64,000 nt of DNA from Crenalkalicoccus roseus. GTDB lineage: Bacteria > Pseudomonadota > Alphaproteobacteria > Acetobacterales > Acetobacteraceae. The notes beneath the pieces were generated by a model. That model ran no database searches. It was not told where the DNA came from and saw only the letters and a program-made list of their open reading frames with translations. The DNA is taken from assembly GCF_004761865.1 (NCBI RefSeq), contig NZ_SJDM01000006.1, positions 1-64,000 on the forward strand. Reading direction: 5' to 3'. Made by a program: the position numbers and the translations under genes. Of the stretch, positions 17,984 through 25,482 are shown piece after piece. Position 1 is the stretch's first letter. Every line of letters starts with the position of its first letter.

Positions 17984-18439
17984 ATGAGCGGCAAGATGAT
18001 CGGCACCCGTGCCGATTACCGTTGGTTCGTCACCATGGACACGCGCTGGATGGACAACGACGTCTACCGGCACGTGAACAACGTCCAGTACTACAGCTTC
18101 TTCGACACGGCGGTGGCCCGCTTCCTGCTCGAGGCCGGCATGTTCGGCGAGGGCACGCTCGACCTCGATTCGGTCCCGAGCGTCGGCCTGGTGGTGGAAA
18201 CGCAGTGCCGCTACCACGCCCCCCTCGCCTTCCCCGACCGGGTCGCCGTCGGGCTGCGGCTCGGCCGCCTCGGCACCTCCTCGGTCCGCTACGAGATCGG
18301 CGTGTTCCGCAACGAGGAGGACCGCGCCTGCGCGGAGGGGCATTTCGTGCACGTCTATGTGGACCGGCGCGAACAGTCCCGGACCGTGCCGGTGCCCGGC
18401 CGGCTGCGCGAGGCGCTGGCGCGGCACCTGCAGGGCTGA
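17984..18439 (+). CDS. 4HBT-family acyl-CoA thioesterase
   Basis: 151 aa hot-dog protein. DTRWMDNDVYRHVNNVQYYSFFDTAV (about 18-43; quoted here as DNDVYRHVNN and YYSFFDTAV) carries the 4-hydroxybenzoyl-CoA thioesterase-type motif with the catalytic Asp region; VHVYVDRREQS is near the end. It hydrolyses an acyl-CoA thioester of unknown identity. It lies in the gap after minC, divergent from it, followed at 75 nt by a dehydrogenase gene. Confidence 0.88.
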   Translation: MSGKMIGTRADYRWFVTMDTRWMDNDVYRHVNNVQYYSFFDTAVARFLLEAGMFGEGTLDLDSVPSVGLVVETQCRYHAPLAFPDRVAVGLRLGRLGTSSVRYEIGVFRNEEDRACAEGHFVHVYVDRREQSRTVPVPGRLREALARHLQG

Positions 18440-18514
18440 GCGCCGCCCCCTTGACGGCCAGGGCGCGGGGTCGCGTGATCGCGCCGCGCATGGCCGGAGG
18501 CATGGGAGGAAGCG

Positions 18515-19480
18515 ATGCCGGGACTGAGCCGCCTCGGGATTCTCGACGACTACCAGGGCGTGGCACTGGCCATGGGCCCCTGGGACCGGCTGCCGCAGGG
18601 CCTCGCGGTCGAGGTGTTCCGCGACACCCTCACCGACCGCGAGGCGCTGGCGCGGCGCCTCGCCCCCTTCGACGCGCTGGTGATCATGCGCGAGCGCACC
18701 CCCTTCCCCCGCGCGCTGATCGAGCGCCTGCCCAATCTGCGCCTGCTCGTCACCACCGGCCTGCGCAACCGCGCCATCGACCTAGAGGCCTGCGCCGAGC
18801 GCGGCATCACCGTCTGCGGCACGCCGAGCTTCGGCAACCCCACCGTCGACCTGACCTGGGGGCTGATCCTCTCGCTCATGCGCCGCATTCCGGAACAGGA
18901 GCGGGCGCTGCGCGAGGGGCGCTGGCAGGTGGCGCTCGGCCGCGGGCTCGAGGGAAAGACGCTCGGCATCGTCGGCCTCGGCAATCTCGGGAGCCGGGTG
19001 GCGAGGATCGGCGCCGCCTTCGGCATGCGCCTCCTCGCCTGGAGCCAGAACCTGACCGAGGAGCGGGCCGCCGCCGTCGGCGCGGCGCGGGTGGACAAGG
19101 AGACGCTGCTCGCCGAGGCCGATGTGGTGACGCTGCACCTGATCCTGTCGGAGCGCACGCAGGGCATCATCGGCGCCGCCGACATCGCGCGGATGAAGCG
19201 GAGCGCCGTGCTGGTGAACACCAGCCGCGGCCCGCTGGTGGATCAGGAGGCGCTGATCGCGGCGCTGCGGGAGGGACGGATCGCCGGCGCCGGCCTCGAC
19301 GTGTTCGACCAGGAGCCGCTGCCGCCGGGCCACCCCATCCTCTCGGCGCCGAACACGGTGCTGACCCCGCATCTCGGCTACGTGACGGAGGAGAATTACC
19401 GGGCCTATTTCGCGGGCGCGGTGGAGGCCGTGCTCGGCTACCTGGCCGGCACGCCGGTGCGGGAGCTGCGCCCGGGCTGA
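18515..19480 (+). CDS. D-2-hydroxyacid dehydrogenase (PGDH-like)
   Basis: 321 aa. NAD-binding GIVGLGNLGSRVARIG (about 150-165) and the catalytic triad Arg (VNTSRGPLVDQEAL), Glu (DVFDQEPLP) and His (LTPHLGYVTEENY) are all present. The enzyme reversibly oxidises a D-2-hydroxy acid; lack of an ACT domain and the short length argue against serine-pathway SerA. Its stop is 8 nt from the convergent amidohydrolase gene. Confidence 0.88.
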   Translation: MPGLSRLGILDDYQGVALAMGPWDRLPQGLAVEVFRDTLTDREALARRLAPFDALVIMRERTPFPRALIERLPNLRLLVTTGLRNRAIDLEACAERGITVCGTPSFGNPTVDLTWGLILSLMRRIPEQERALREGRWQVALGRGLEGKTLGIVGLGNLGSRVARIGAAFGMRLLAWSQNLTEERAAAVGAARVDKETLLAEADVVTLHLILSERTQGIIGAADIARMKRSAVLVNTSRGPLVDQEALIAALREGRIAGAGLDVFDQEPLPPGHPILSAPNTVLTPHLGYVTEENYRAYFAGAVEAVLGYLAGTPVRELRPG

Positions 19481-19487
19481 GCCGCCC

Positions 19488-20690
19488 TCAGCCCTTGAGG
19501 AACGCCTCGGCGGCGTCGGCGAGCACCTGGCAGCCGAGGACGAGGTCCTCCTCCTTCGTGTCCTCCGCCCAGTGGTGGCTGATGCCCCCGATCGAGGGCA
19601 CGAACAGCATGGCCACCGGCATGCGGCGGGCGATGTACTGCGCGTCATGCCCGGCGCCCGAGGGCATGCGCTGCCAGGCGCCCGGCGCGTGCCGCTCCGC
19701 CGCCGCGTCGAGCGCGGCCATCATCGCCGGGTCGCAGAGCGCGGGCGTGGCGCGGCTCATCTGCGTCAGCGTGGCGGCGCAGCGCTCGCGGCGGTTGCTC
19801 TCCCGCACCAGGGCGCGCAGCCCCGCCTCCATCCGCTCCAGCACCTCCACGGAGACGTCGCGGAACTGGAACAGCACCTCGGCGCGGCCGGGGATGATGC
19901 TCGGCGCGCCGGGGTCGAGCAGGATGCGCCCGGTGGTCCAGGTGCTGCGCTCGCCGCAGATGCGGGGGAACTCCCGGTCGATGGCGGCGAGCAGGCGCAC
20001 CGCGGCGAGGCCGGCATCCCTGCGCTCGGCCATGGTGGTGCCGCCGGCATGGTCCTGCTGGCCCTCGATCACGATCCGCCACTGCCAGATCGCCACGATG
20101 CCGGTGACCACGCCGAGGCGCAGCCCCGCGCCCTCGAGCTGGGTCCCCTGCTCGATGTGCATCTCGAAGAAGCCTTTGTGCCGCCCGGGCTCGATCCGCA
20201 GGCGCGGCCTGCCGGCGAGCCCCGCGGCGGCGAGAGCGTCGCGCAGCGCCGTGCCGTCGTTGCGGCTGCGGCTGCGGTCGATCTCCTCCTCCGTCAGGTC
20301 GCCGATGATGGAGCGGGAGCCGAGGAAGCCGCCCTCGAAATGCCCCTCCTCGTCGGCGAAGGCGCAGACATCCACCGGCAGGCCGGCGCGGGCGAGCGCC
20401 ACCCCGGCCACCACCCCGAGCGCACCGTCCAGCCAGCCCGCCTGGTTCTGGCTCTCGATGTGGCTGCCGACGAGCAGGTGCGGCCCGGGTCCGCGGTGGC
20501 GGCCGTAGACGTTGCCGATGCCGTCCATGCTGGCTTCCAGCCCGCATTCCTCGAGCCGCTCCATCAGCCAGCGCCGCGCCTCCATGTCCTGCGGCGAGTA
20601 GGTCGGGCGGTGCACGCCGGTGCGGTACTTGCCGATCTGCCGGAGGTCGTGCAGGTCCTGGAGGAAGCGCGCGGCGTCGATCTGCGGCAT
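19488..20690 (-). CDS. M20-family Zn-dependent amidohydrolase (N-carbamoyl-L-amino acid hydrolase/allantoate type)
   Basis: 400 aa from ATG 20690 (MPQIDAARFLQDLHDLRQIG). Metal-site regions: LLVGSHIESQNQAGWLDGALGV, FADEEGHFEGGFLGS, EMHIEQGTQLE and the C-terminal GGISHHWAEDT. The usual SHxD at the first site reads SHIE, a conservative change. Family members hydrolyse N-carbamoyl amino acids, ureidoglycolate or allantoate. It follows the cyclase-family gene by 71 nt on the same strand; that pairing suggests degradation of a cyclic or N-acyl compound, substrate unknown. Confidence 0.85.
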   Translation of the reverse strand: MPQIDAARFLQDLHDLRQIGKYRTGVHRPTYSPQDMEARRWLMERLEECGLEASMDGIGNVYGRHRGPGPHLLVGSHIESQNQAGWLDGALGVVAGVALARAGLPVDVCAFADEEGHFEGGFLGSRSIIGDLTEEEIDRSRSRNDGTALRDALAAAGLAGRPRLRIEPGRHKGFFEMHIEQGTQLEGAGLRLGVVTGIVAIWQWRIVIEGQQDHAGGTTMAERRDAGLAAVRLLAAIDREFPRICGERSTWTTGRILLDPGAPSIIPGRAEVLFQFRDVSVEVLERMEAGLRALVRESNRRERCAATLTQMSRATPALCDPAMMAALDAAAERHAPGAWQRMPSGAGHDAQYIARRMPVAMLFVPSIGGISHHWAEDTKEEDLVLGCQVLADAAEAFLKG

Positions 20691-20761
20691 GGCCGGGTCT
20701 CGTTCCCTTCTTGGCGGACGATGCTGGCGCGGAGCGCCCGCGGCCGCAACCGGGTCGTCCG

Positions 20762-21550
20762 CTACTCGTCGAGGATCGCCACCGCGCGGGTCCAGCCGGC
20801 GGAGCCGCGGTGCACCTTCACCGGGAAGCACACCACCTGGAAGCCGCGCGGGGGCAGCGCCTCCAGGTTGTGCAGCTTCTCGAGGTGGCAGTAGCCGATC
20901 TCCCGCCCCGCGCGATGGCCCTCCCAGATCAGCTCCGGCGAGCCGCCCTCGGCGATGCGGCGCCTCGTGAAGCTGAAGGGCGCGTCCCAGGACCAGCCGT
21001 CGGTGCCGACCACGCGCACGCCGCGCTCCAGCAGCCACAGCGTCGCCGCCTTGCCCATGCCGCAGCCGCTGTCCACATAGTCGTCCTCGCCGTAGCGGCT
21101 GCCGGCGCGCGTGTTCACCAGCACGATCTCGAGCGGCCTGAGCTCGTGGCCGATGCGCCGGAGCTCCGCCTCGACATCGGCGGGCTGCACCACGTAGCCG
21201 TCCTCGAAATGGCGGAAGTCGAGCTTCACGCCGGGCTGGTGGCACCATTCGAGCGGCACCTCGTCTATGCGCCAGGAAGGCTCGCCGCCCGGCTTCAGCC
21301 GTTCGTTCATGCGCGAGAAGTAGTGGTAGGGCGCATCCAGATGGGTGCCGTTGTGGGTGGAGATGCGCACCCGCTCCACCGCGGCGTATTCGCCCTCCGG
21401 CAGGTCCTCGACGCGCACGCCCATGTACTCCGCCATCTGCGGCGCGGTCTGGTGATGGTCGAGATACTCGATCTGCGGCAGGCTGTGCGGCGGATCGCTC
21501 CTGATCCCGGCCTTGAGGGGAACGGAGATGTCGATGAAGCGGCGGGGCAT
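20762..21550 (-). CDS. Cyclase/kynurenine-formamidase-like hydrolase
   Basis: 262 aa from ATG 21550. The family metal motif HxGTHxDxPxH is present as STHNGTHLDAPYHYFSRM (about 65-82), with RFIDISVPLKAGI at the start and GTDGWSWDAPF near residue 190. Members hydrolyse formyl-kynurenine or isatin-like amides. Upstream of and codirectional with the M20 amidohydrolase, so both may act in one ring-opening pathway (inference). No tryptophan dioxygenase or kynureninase is near, so kynurenine is not favoured as the substrate. Confidence 0.85.
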   Translation of the reverse strand: MPRRFIDISVPLKAGIRSDPPHSLPQIEYLDHHQTAPQMAEYMGVRVEDLPEGEYAAVERVRISTHNGTHLDAPYHYFSRMNERLKPGGEPSWRIDEVPLEWCHQPGVKLDFRHFEDGYVVQPADVEAELRRIGHELRPLEIVLVNTRAGSRYGEDDYVDSGCGMGKAATLWLLERGVRVVGTDGWSWDAPFSFTRRRIAEGGSPELIWEGHRAGREIGYCHLEKLHNLEALPPRGFQVVCFPVKVHRGSAGWTRAVAILDE

Positions 21551-21713
21551 GGGGCTGTCTCCTGCGGGACGGCCGGCAGCCTGCATGGCGCGAGGCCCGG
21601 GCGGCAAGCGCTGCCGGCGCCCGATCCGCCGGGCCGGAGGCGCCGGTTCCGCGCCGCCTTGGGGCGGGCTATGAGGCTGCGCACCCGGAACGCTGCGAGG
21701 AACGGTCAGACAG

Positions 21714-22151
21714 ATGGAGGCGAAGGACGAGGTGGCGGAGCGGATTCCCGCGGGCTTCGTGCCGCGGCCCGTGGGCGGCGGCTTCCTGGAGCCCTTCGGG
21801 CCGCTCTACATCCGCCGCGGCGAGGGGCCGAGCGTCTTCGGCCTCCGCATCGAGCGGCGCCACTGCAACGCCAAGGACATGGCGCATGGCGGGATGCTGG
21901 CCACGCTCGCCGACATCGTCCTCGGCATCGGCGGCTTGGAGCAGGCGGGGGTGCCCGGCTTCTTCGTGACCGTCAGCCTGCAGACGGATTTCCTCGGCCC
22001 TGCCCCTCTCGGCGCCTGGGTCGAATGCCGGCCGGAATTGCTGCGGCGGACGCGTACGCTGATGTTCGTCCAGGGCACCTTCGCCGCCGAAGGCCGGCCG
22101 GTGCTGCGCGCGAGCGGCGTGTTCCATCTTCCGAAGCCGGCGGCCGCGTAG
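21714..22151 (+). CDS. PaaI-family thioesterase
   Basis: 145 aa hot-dog fold protein. HGGMLATLADIVLGIGG (about 59-75) carries the HGG motif of PaaI-type thioesterases, followed by VTVSLQTDFLGPAPLGAWVE. Predicted to hydrolyse acyl-CoA, possibly aromatic. It is divergent from the cyclase gene (163-bp gap) and convergent with the TPP enzyme gene. A second PaaI-type gene lies at 55050. Confidence 0.87.
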   Translation: MEAKDEVAERIPAGFVPRPVGGGFLEPFGPLYIRRGEGPSVFGLRIERRHCNAKDMAHGGMLATLADIVLGIGGLEQAGVPGFFVTVSLQTDFLGPAPLGAWVECRPELLRRTRTLMFVQGTFAAEGRPVLRASGVFHLPKPAAA

Positions 22152-22218
22152 CTTTCCGTCCGCCCGGAGCATCCCCGTCCGTTTCGGATCGCGGCGAATG
22201 CCCCGGTTCCCCGGCATG

Positions 22219-22250
22219 TCTAGGCCCGCCGCACTCTAGGCCCGCCGCAC
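22219..22250. repeat. Tandem 16-bp duplication across a stop codon
   Basis: The 16-mer TCTAGGCCCGCCGCAC occurs twice head-to-tail (22219-22234, 22235-22250). On the minus strand the upstream copy encodes the final VRRA and stop of the TPP enzyme gene, so the second copy repeats the stop region just downstream. It looks like a recent slippage duplication without effect on the protein. Confidence 0.9.
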
Positions 22251-23876
22251 CACCGGCGCCGGCTCGCCGGCGATCAGCACGTTGACGCAGGCCGGCCTGT
22301 CGCTGGCGAAGGCGCGTTCCAGCGCCGCGGGCAGATCCGCCGCGCGCTCCACGAACTCGCCATGCCCGCCGAGGGCCGCCGCCGCCAGGTCGTAGCGCGT
22401 GCCCGGCGCCAGCGCGCAGCCATGCGCCCGCTCGGCGCCATAGTCGCGGAGCTGGATCTGGTACTCCGCATTCCATCTCGAATCATTGCCGACCACCGCG
22501 ACGAAGGGCAGGCCGTGGCGGCAGGCGGTGTCGAACTCCGCCATGTGGAAGCCGAAGCTGCCGTCGCCCATCACCGCCAGCACCGGCGCGCCCGGCCGGG
22601 CGGCGCGGGCGGCGAGGGCGAAGGGCAGGCCGGCGCCGATCGCGCCCGCCACGCCGTTGATGATGCGCGTCGGCGCCGAGAGCAGCGACTGCGCCCACTG
22701 CCCGATCTCGCCGCCATCGCAGACCAGCACCGCCTCCGGGCTGCGGGCCAGGTGGGGCTGCAACGCCGCGCAGAGCGCCACCGGATGGATCGGTTCGGCG
22801 GCCGCGCGCAGCGCCTCCCACGCCGCCGGACGGTGAGCGATGGCCGCCTCGGCCTGCACCGTCCAGCCGGTATGGGGGCCGGCGGAGCCCTGCGCCGCCT
22901 CGGCCAGCGCCGCCGCCGCCTCCGCCGCGCCGGAGAGCGCGGCCAGCGCCAGACGCCCCGGCAGCAGCCGCGCCGCGCGCGCCAGCAGCGCCGGCTCGGG
23001 GTCGAGCACGATCCAGCGGCAATCCTTGGCCACTGCAGGCGGGCGGCCGAAGCGCAGGGTGAAGTCCAGCGCCTTGCCGAGCAGCAGGATCAGGTCCGCC
23101 TCCGCCAGTACCTCCGGGAAGGCGCCGAGCGAGGGATCGTTGACGCCGCGCGGGCTCTCCATGGGGACGACGGGAATGCCGAGGGCGTTGCGCAGCGCCG
23201 CCAGCCGCGCGCGGCCGCTCGGCGTGCACAGCGCCGGCGGCGCCAGCACCAGCGGGCGCCTGGCCGCCGCGATCTCGGACACCACCGCCGCCGCCATGCG
23301 CGGCGGCAGCGGCAGCGGCTCGGGCGCGAAATCGGCCGCCTGCGGCCATGCGACTTGGGAGGCGTCCACCTCCGCCTCCAGCACGTCGGTCGGCAGGCCG
23401 AGATGCACCGGCCCCGGCCGGCCGCCGCGCGCGAGCCGCACCGCCCGCGCCAGCTCGCCGGCGAGCCCCGCCGCCGAGCGCGCCACCCAGGACCCCTTGG
23501 CCACCGGCGCGGCGAGGGCGGCGTTGTCCAGTTCCTGGAAGGCGCCGAGGCCGAGCTCGGCGAGCGGAGCGTGGCCGGAGAGCAGCACCAGCGGCACCTC
23601 CCCCGCCAGGGCCGTGGCCAGGCCCGCCACCGCGTTGGCATGACCCTGGCCGCCGGTGACCAGGGCGATCCCCGCCTCGCCCGTCAGCCGCCCCCAGGCA
23701 TCGGCCATGTGCACCGCCGCCGCCTCGTGACGCGTGTGGATCAGCGACGTGCCACGGCCGAACAGGGCATCGAAGACCGGCATGATGTGGTTGCCGGAGA
23801 GGGTGAACACCGTTCCGACGCCGGCGCGCCGCAGCCCCTCCACCAGCACCTCCGCGCCGCGGATCCTTCCCTTCAT
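22236..23876 (-). CDS. Thiamine pyrophosphate-dependent enzyme (acetolactate synthase-like)
   Basis: 546 aa. The TPP-activating Glu lies in HTRHEAAAVHMADAWGRLTG (about 48-67) and the TPP/Mg motif in GDGSFGFHMAEFDTACRHG followed by VVGNDSRWNAEYQIQ (about 430-465). The length and layout match the acetolactate synthase/oxalyl-CoA decarboxylase/glyoxylate carboligase group but no diagnostic FAD or CoA motif singles one out. It is divergent from the succinate dehydrogenase-like operon (92-bp gap), so it may share its regulation. Substrate unknown. Confidence 0.85.
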   Translation of the reverse strand: MKGRIRGAEVLVEGLRRAGVGTVFTLSGNHIMPVFDALFGRGTSLIHTRHEAAAVHMADAWGRLTGEAGIALVTGGQGHANAVAGLATALAGEVPLVLLSGHAPLAELGLGAFQELDNAALAAPVAKGSWVARSAAGLAGELARAVRLARGGRPGPVHLGLPTDVLEAEVDASQVAWPQAADFAPEPLPLPPRMAAAVVSEIAAARRPLVLAPPALCTPSGRARLAALRNALGIPVVPMESPRGVNDPSLGAFPEVLAEADLILLLGKALDFTLRFGRPPAVAKDCRWIVLDPEPALLARAARLLPGRLALAALSGAAEAAAALAEAAQGSAGPHTGWTVQAEAAIAHRPAAWEALRAAAEPIHPVALCAALQPHLARSPEAVLVCDGGEIGQWAQSLLSAPTRIINGVAGAIGAGLPFALAARAARPGAPVLAVMGDGSFGFHMAEFDTACRHGLPFVAVVGNDSRWNAEYQIQLRDYGAERAHGCALAPGTRYDLAAAALGGHGEFVERAADLPAALERAFASDRPACVNVLIAGEPAPVVRRA

Positions 23877-23920
23877 GCCGCGCTCCTCCCGCCTCGGGTC
23901 CGGCGGACCTTGGGCCGGCC

Positions 23921-23948
23921 TTGTGCCCGCGGCAAGACCGGTTAGTTT
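23921..23948 (+). promoter_or_regulatory. Weak putative promoter for the Sdh-like operon
   Basis: TTGTGC (23921-23926), 16-bp spacer, TAGTTT (23943-23948), about 20 bp before the ATG at 23969. It is the only sigma-70-like pair in the short divergent gap; both hexamers are poor. Confidence 0.3.
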
Positions 23949-23968
23949 GCCGGGACGGAGGGAACGGG

Positions 23969-24733
23969 ATGCCGCAGACCAGCAGGGAGGAACGGGAGGG
24001 GCCGCGCACGCTCGCGGTCCGCGTCTGGCGTGGCCGGGAGGAAGGCGGCTTCCGCGAGTACCGCGTGCCGGCCCAGGCCAACCAGACGGTGCTGGACGTG
24101 GTCACCTGGATCCAGCGCGAGCTCGACCCCACCCTCGCCTACCGCTTCGCCTGCCGCGTCGGCATGTGCGGCTCCTGCGCCATGACGGTGAACGGCCGCG
24201 CGCGCTGGACCTGCCGCACCCATGTCAGCCGCGTCGCCGGGCCGGAGGGGCGGCTGGAGCTGCGCCCGCTCGCCAACCTGCCGGTGATCCGCGACCTCGC
24301 CGCCGACATGACGCCCTTCTTCGACAAGTGGGCGAAGGCGCGCGGCCGCTTCCAGCCGAAGGACGCGCCGGACGGCGCGGTGCCGGAGGAGTTTCACGTG
24401 GTGCCGCCCGCCTCGCGGCAGCGGCGGGAGGCCGATGCCGGCATCGAGTGCATCGGCTGTGGCGTCTGCTACGCGAGCTGCGACGTGGTGTCCTGGAACC
24501 CGGACTATCTCGGCCCCGCCGCGCTGAACCGCGCCTGGACCCTGGTGAACGACGTGCGCGACGGGGCGCAGGCGGAGCGGCTGGCGGCGGTGGCCGGCGA
24601 CGCCGGCTGCCATTCCTGCCACTCCACCCAGTCCTGCACGGAGCACTGCCCGAAGCAGCTCGACCCCTCGGCGGCGATCGCGGGGCTGAAGCGGCGGCTG
24701 TTCTGGGACACGCTGCTCGGGCGGCGCGCATGA
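23969..24733 (+). CDS. Succinate dehydrogenase/fumarate reductase iron-sulfur subunit homologue
   Basis: 254 aa from ATG 23969 with GGAGGGAACGGG upstream. The [2Fe-2S] ligands are in FACRVGMCGSCAMTVNGRARWTC (quoted CRVGMCGSCAMTVNG and RWTC), the [4Fe-4S] cluster in CIGCGVCYASCDV and the [3Fe-4S] region in CHSCHSTQSCTEHCPK, all near the usual SdhB/FrdB positions. It passes electrons between the flavoprotein (encoded six genes later) and the membrane anchors that follow at once. First gene of a tight seven-gene operon. Confidence 0.9.
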   Translation: MPQTSREEREGPRTLAVRVWRGREEGGFREYRVPAQANQTVLDVVTWIQRELDPTLAYRFACRVGMCGSCAMTVNGRARWTCRTHVSRVAGPEGRLELRPLANLPVIRDLAADMTPFFDKWAKARGRFQPKDAPDGAVPEEFHVVPPASRQRREADAGIECIGCGVCYASCDVVSWNPDYLGPAALNRAWTLVNDVRDGAQAERLAAVAGDAGCHSCHSTQSCTEHCPKQLDPSAAIAGLKRRLFWDTLLGRRA

Positions 24734-25083
24734 GGGCGATGACGAGCGTGCGCGGGCAGGTGCATCTCTGGGTCGCGCAGCGCGTCACCGCCATGCTGCT
24801 GGCGGTGGCGGTGACGGTGCATCTCGTCACCATCATCCTCGCCGTGCGCGGCGGCCTCACCGCCGCCGACATCCTGGGACGGCTGCGCGGGCACGAGGGC
24901 TGGCTGGCGTTCTACGCGGTCTTCGCCCTCGCCGCCGGGCTGCACGGCGCCATCGGGCTGCGCAACATCGCCGCCGAGATGCTGGGTTGGCGCGGCCGGG
25001 GCTTCGACCTCGCCTGGCTCGGCATCGGGCTGCTGACAGCGGCCTTCGGCATCCGCGCCGCCTGGGGGCTCTACGCGGCATGA
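24730..25083 (+). CDS. Membrane anchor subunit, SdhD-like
   Basis: 117 aa with three hydrophobic segments (about 18-40, 58-78, 92-112). WVAQRVTAMLLAVAV and AAGLHGAIGLRNI resemble the quinone/haem-binding signatures of SdhC/SdhD anchors; the His in LHGAIGLR is a candidate haem ligand. It starts inside the stop of the Fe-S gene (ATGA overlap) and overlaps the next anchor gene in the same way. Assignment as SdhD rather than SdhC is by elimination. Confidence 0.75.
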   Translation: MRAMTSVRGQVHLWVAQRVTAMLLAVAVTVHLVTIILAVRGGLTAADILGRLRGHEGWLAFYAVFALAAGLHGAIGLRNIAAEMLGWRGRGFDLAWLGIGLLTAAFGIRAAWGLYAA

Positions 25084-25472
25084 GGGCGCAGGCCCCCTCC
25101 CCCGTCGGCCCGGCGGCGCCGCGGCGCCCGGGGGGGCTGCGGGCGCGTCCGCATCCGACCTACCTCGCCTTCCTGGTGCACCGGGTCTCCGGCCTGCTGC
25201 TGGCGCTGTTCCTGCCCCTGCATTTCTGGGCGCTCTCGCGCGCCATCGAGGGCGAGGCGGCGCTGGAGGGCTTCCTGCGCTGGGCGGATACCCCGCTGGT
25301 GAAGGCCGGGGAGTGGCTGCTGGTGGTGCTGCTGGCGGCGCATCTCGCCGGCGGGCTGCGCGTGCTGGCGCTGGAATTCCTCGGCTGGCGGCGCCGGCAG
25401 AAGGACATGGTGGCGGTGACCGCGGGCTTCGCCTTGGCCTGCGGCCTGCTCTTCCTGCTCAACCTGCTCTAG
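25080..25472 (+). CDS. Membrane anchor subunit, SdhC-like cytochrome b556
   Basis: 130 aa with three membrane segments. RPHPTYLAFLVHRVSGLLLALFLPLH contains the SdhC signature HRxSG (quoted RPHPTYLAF and LVHRVSGLLLA), and AAHLAGGLRVLALEF has the HxxxGxR haem-ligand motif. With the preceding 117-aa protein it forms a two-chain anchor. It is followed after 10 nt by the DUF3604 gene. Confidence 0.82.
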   Translation: MRAQAPSPVGPAAPRRPGGLRARPHPTYLAFLVHRVSGLLLALFLPLHFWALSRAIEGEAALEGFLRWADTPLVKAGEWLLVVLLAAHLAGGLRVLALEFLGWRRRQKDMVAVTAGFALACGLLFLLNLL

Positions 25473-25482
25473 GGCCGCCGTC

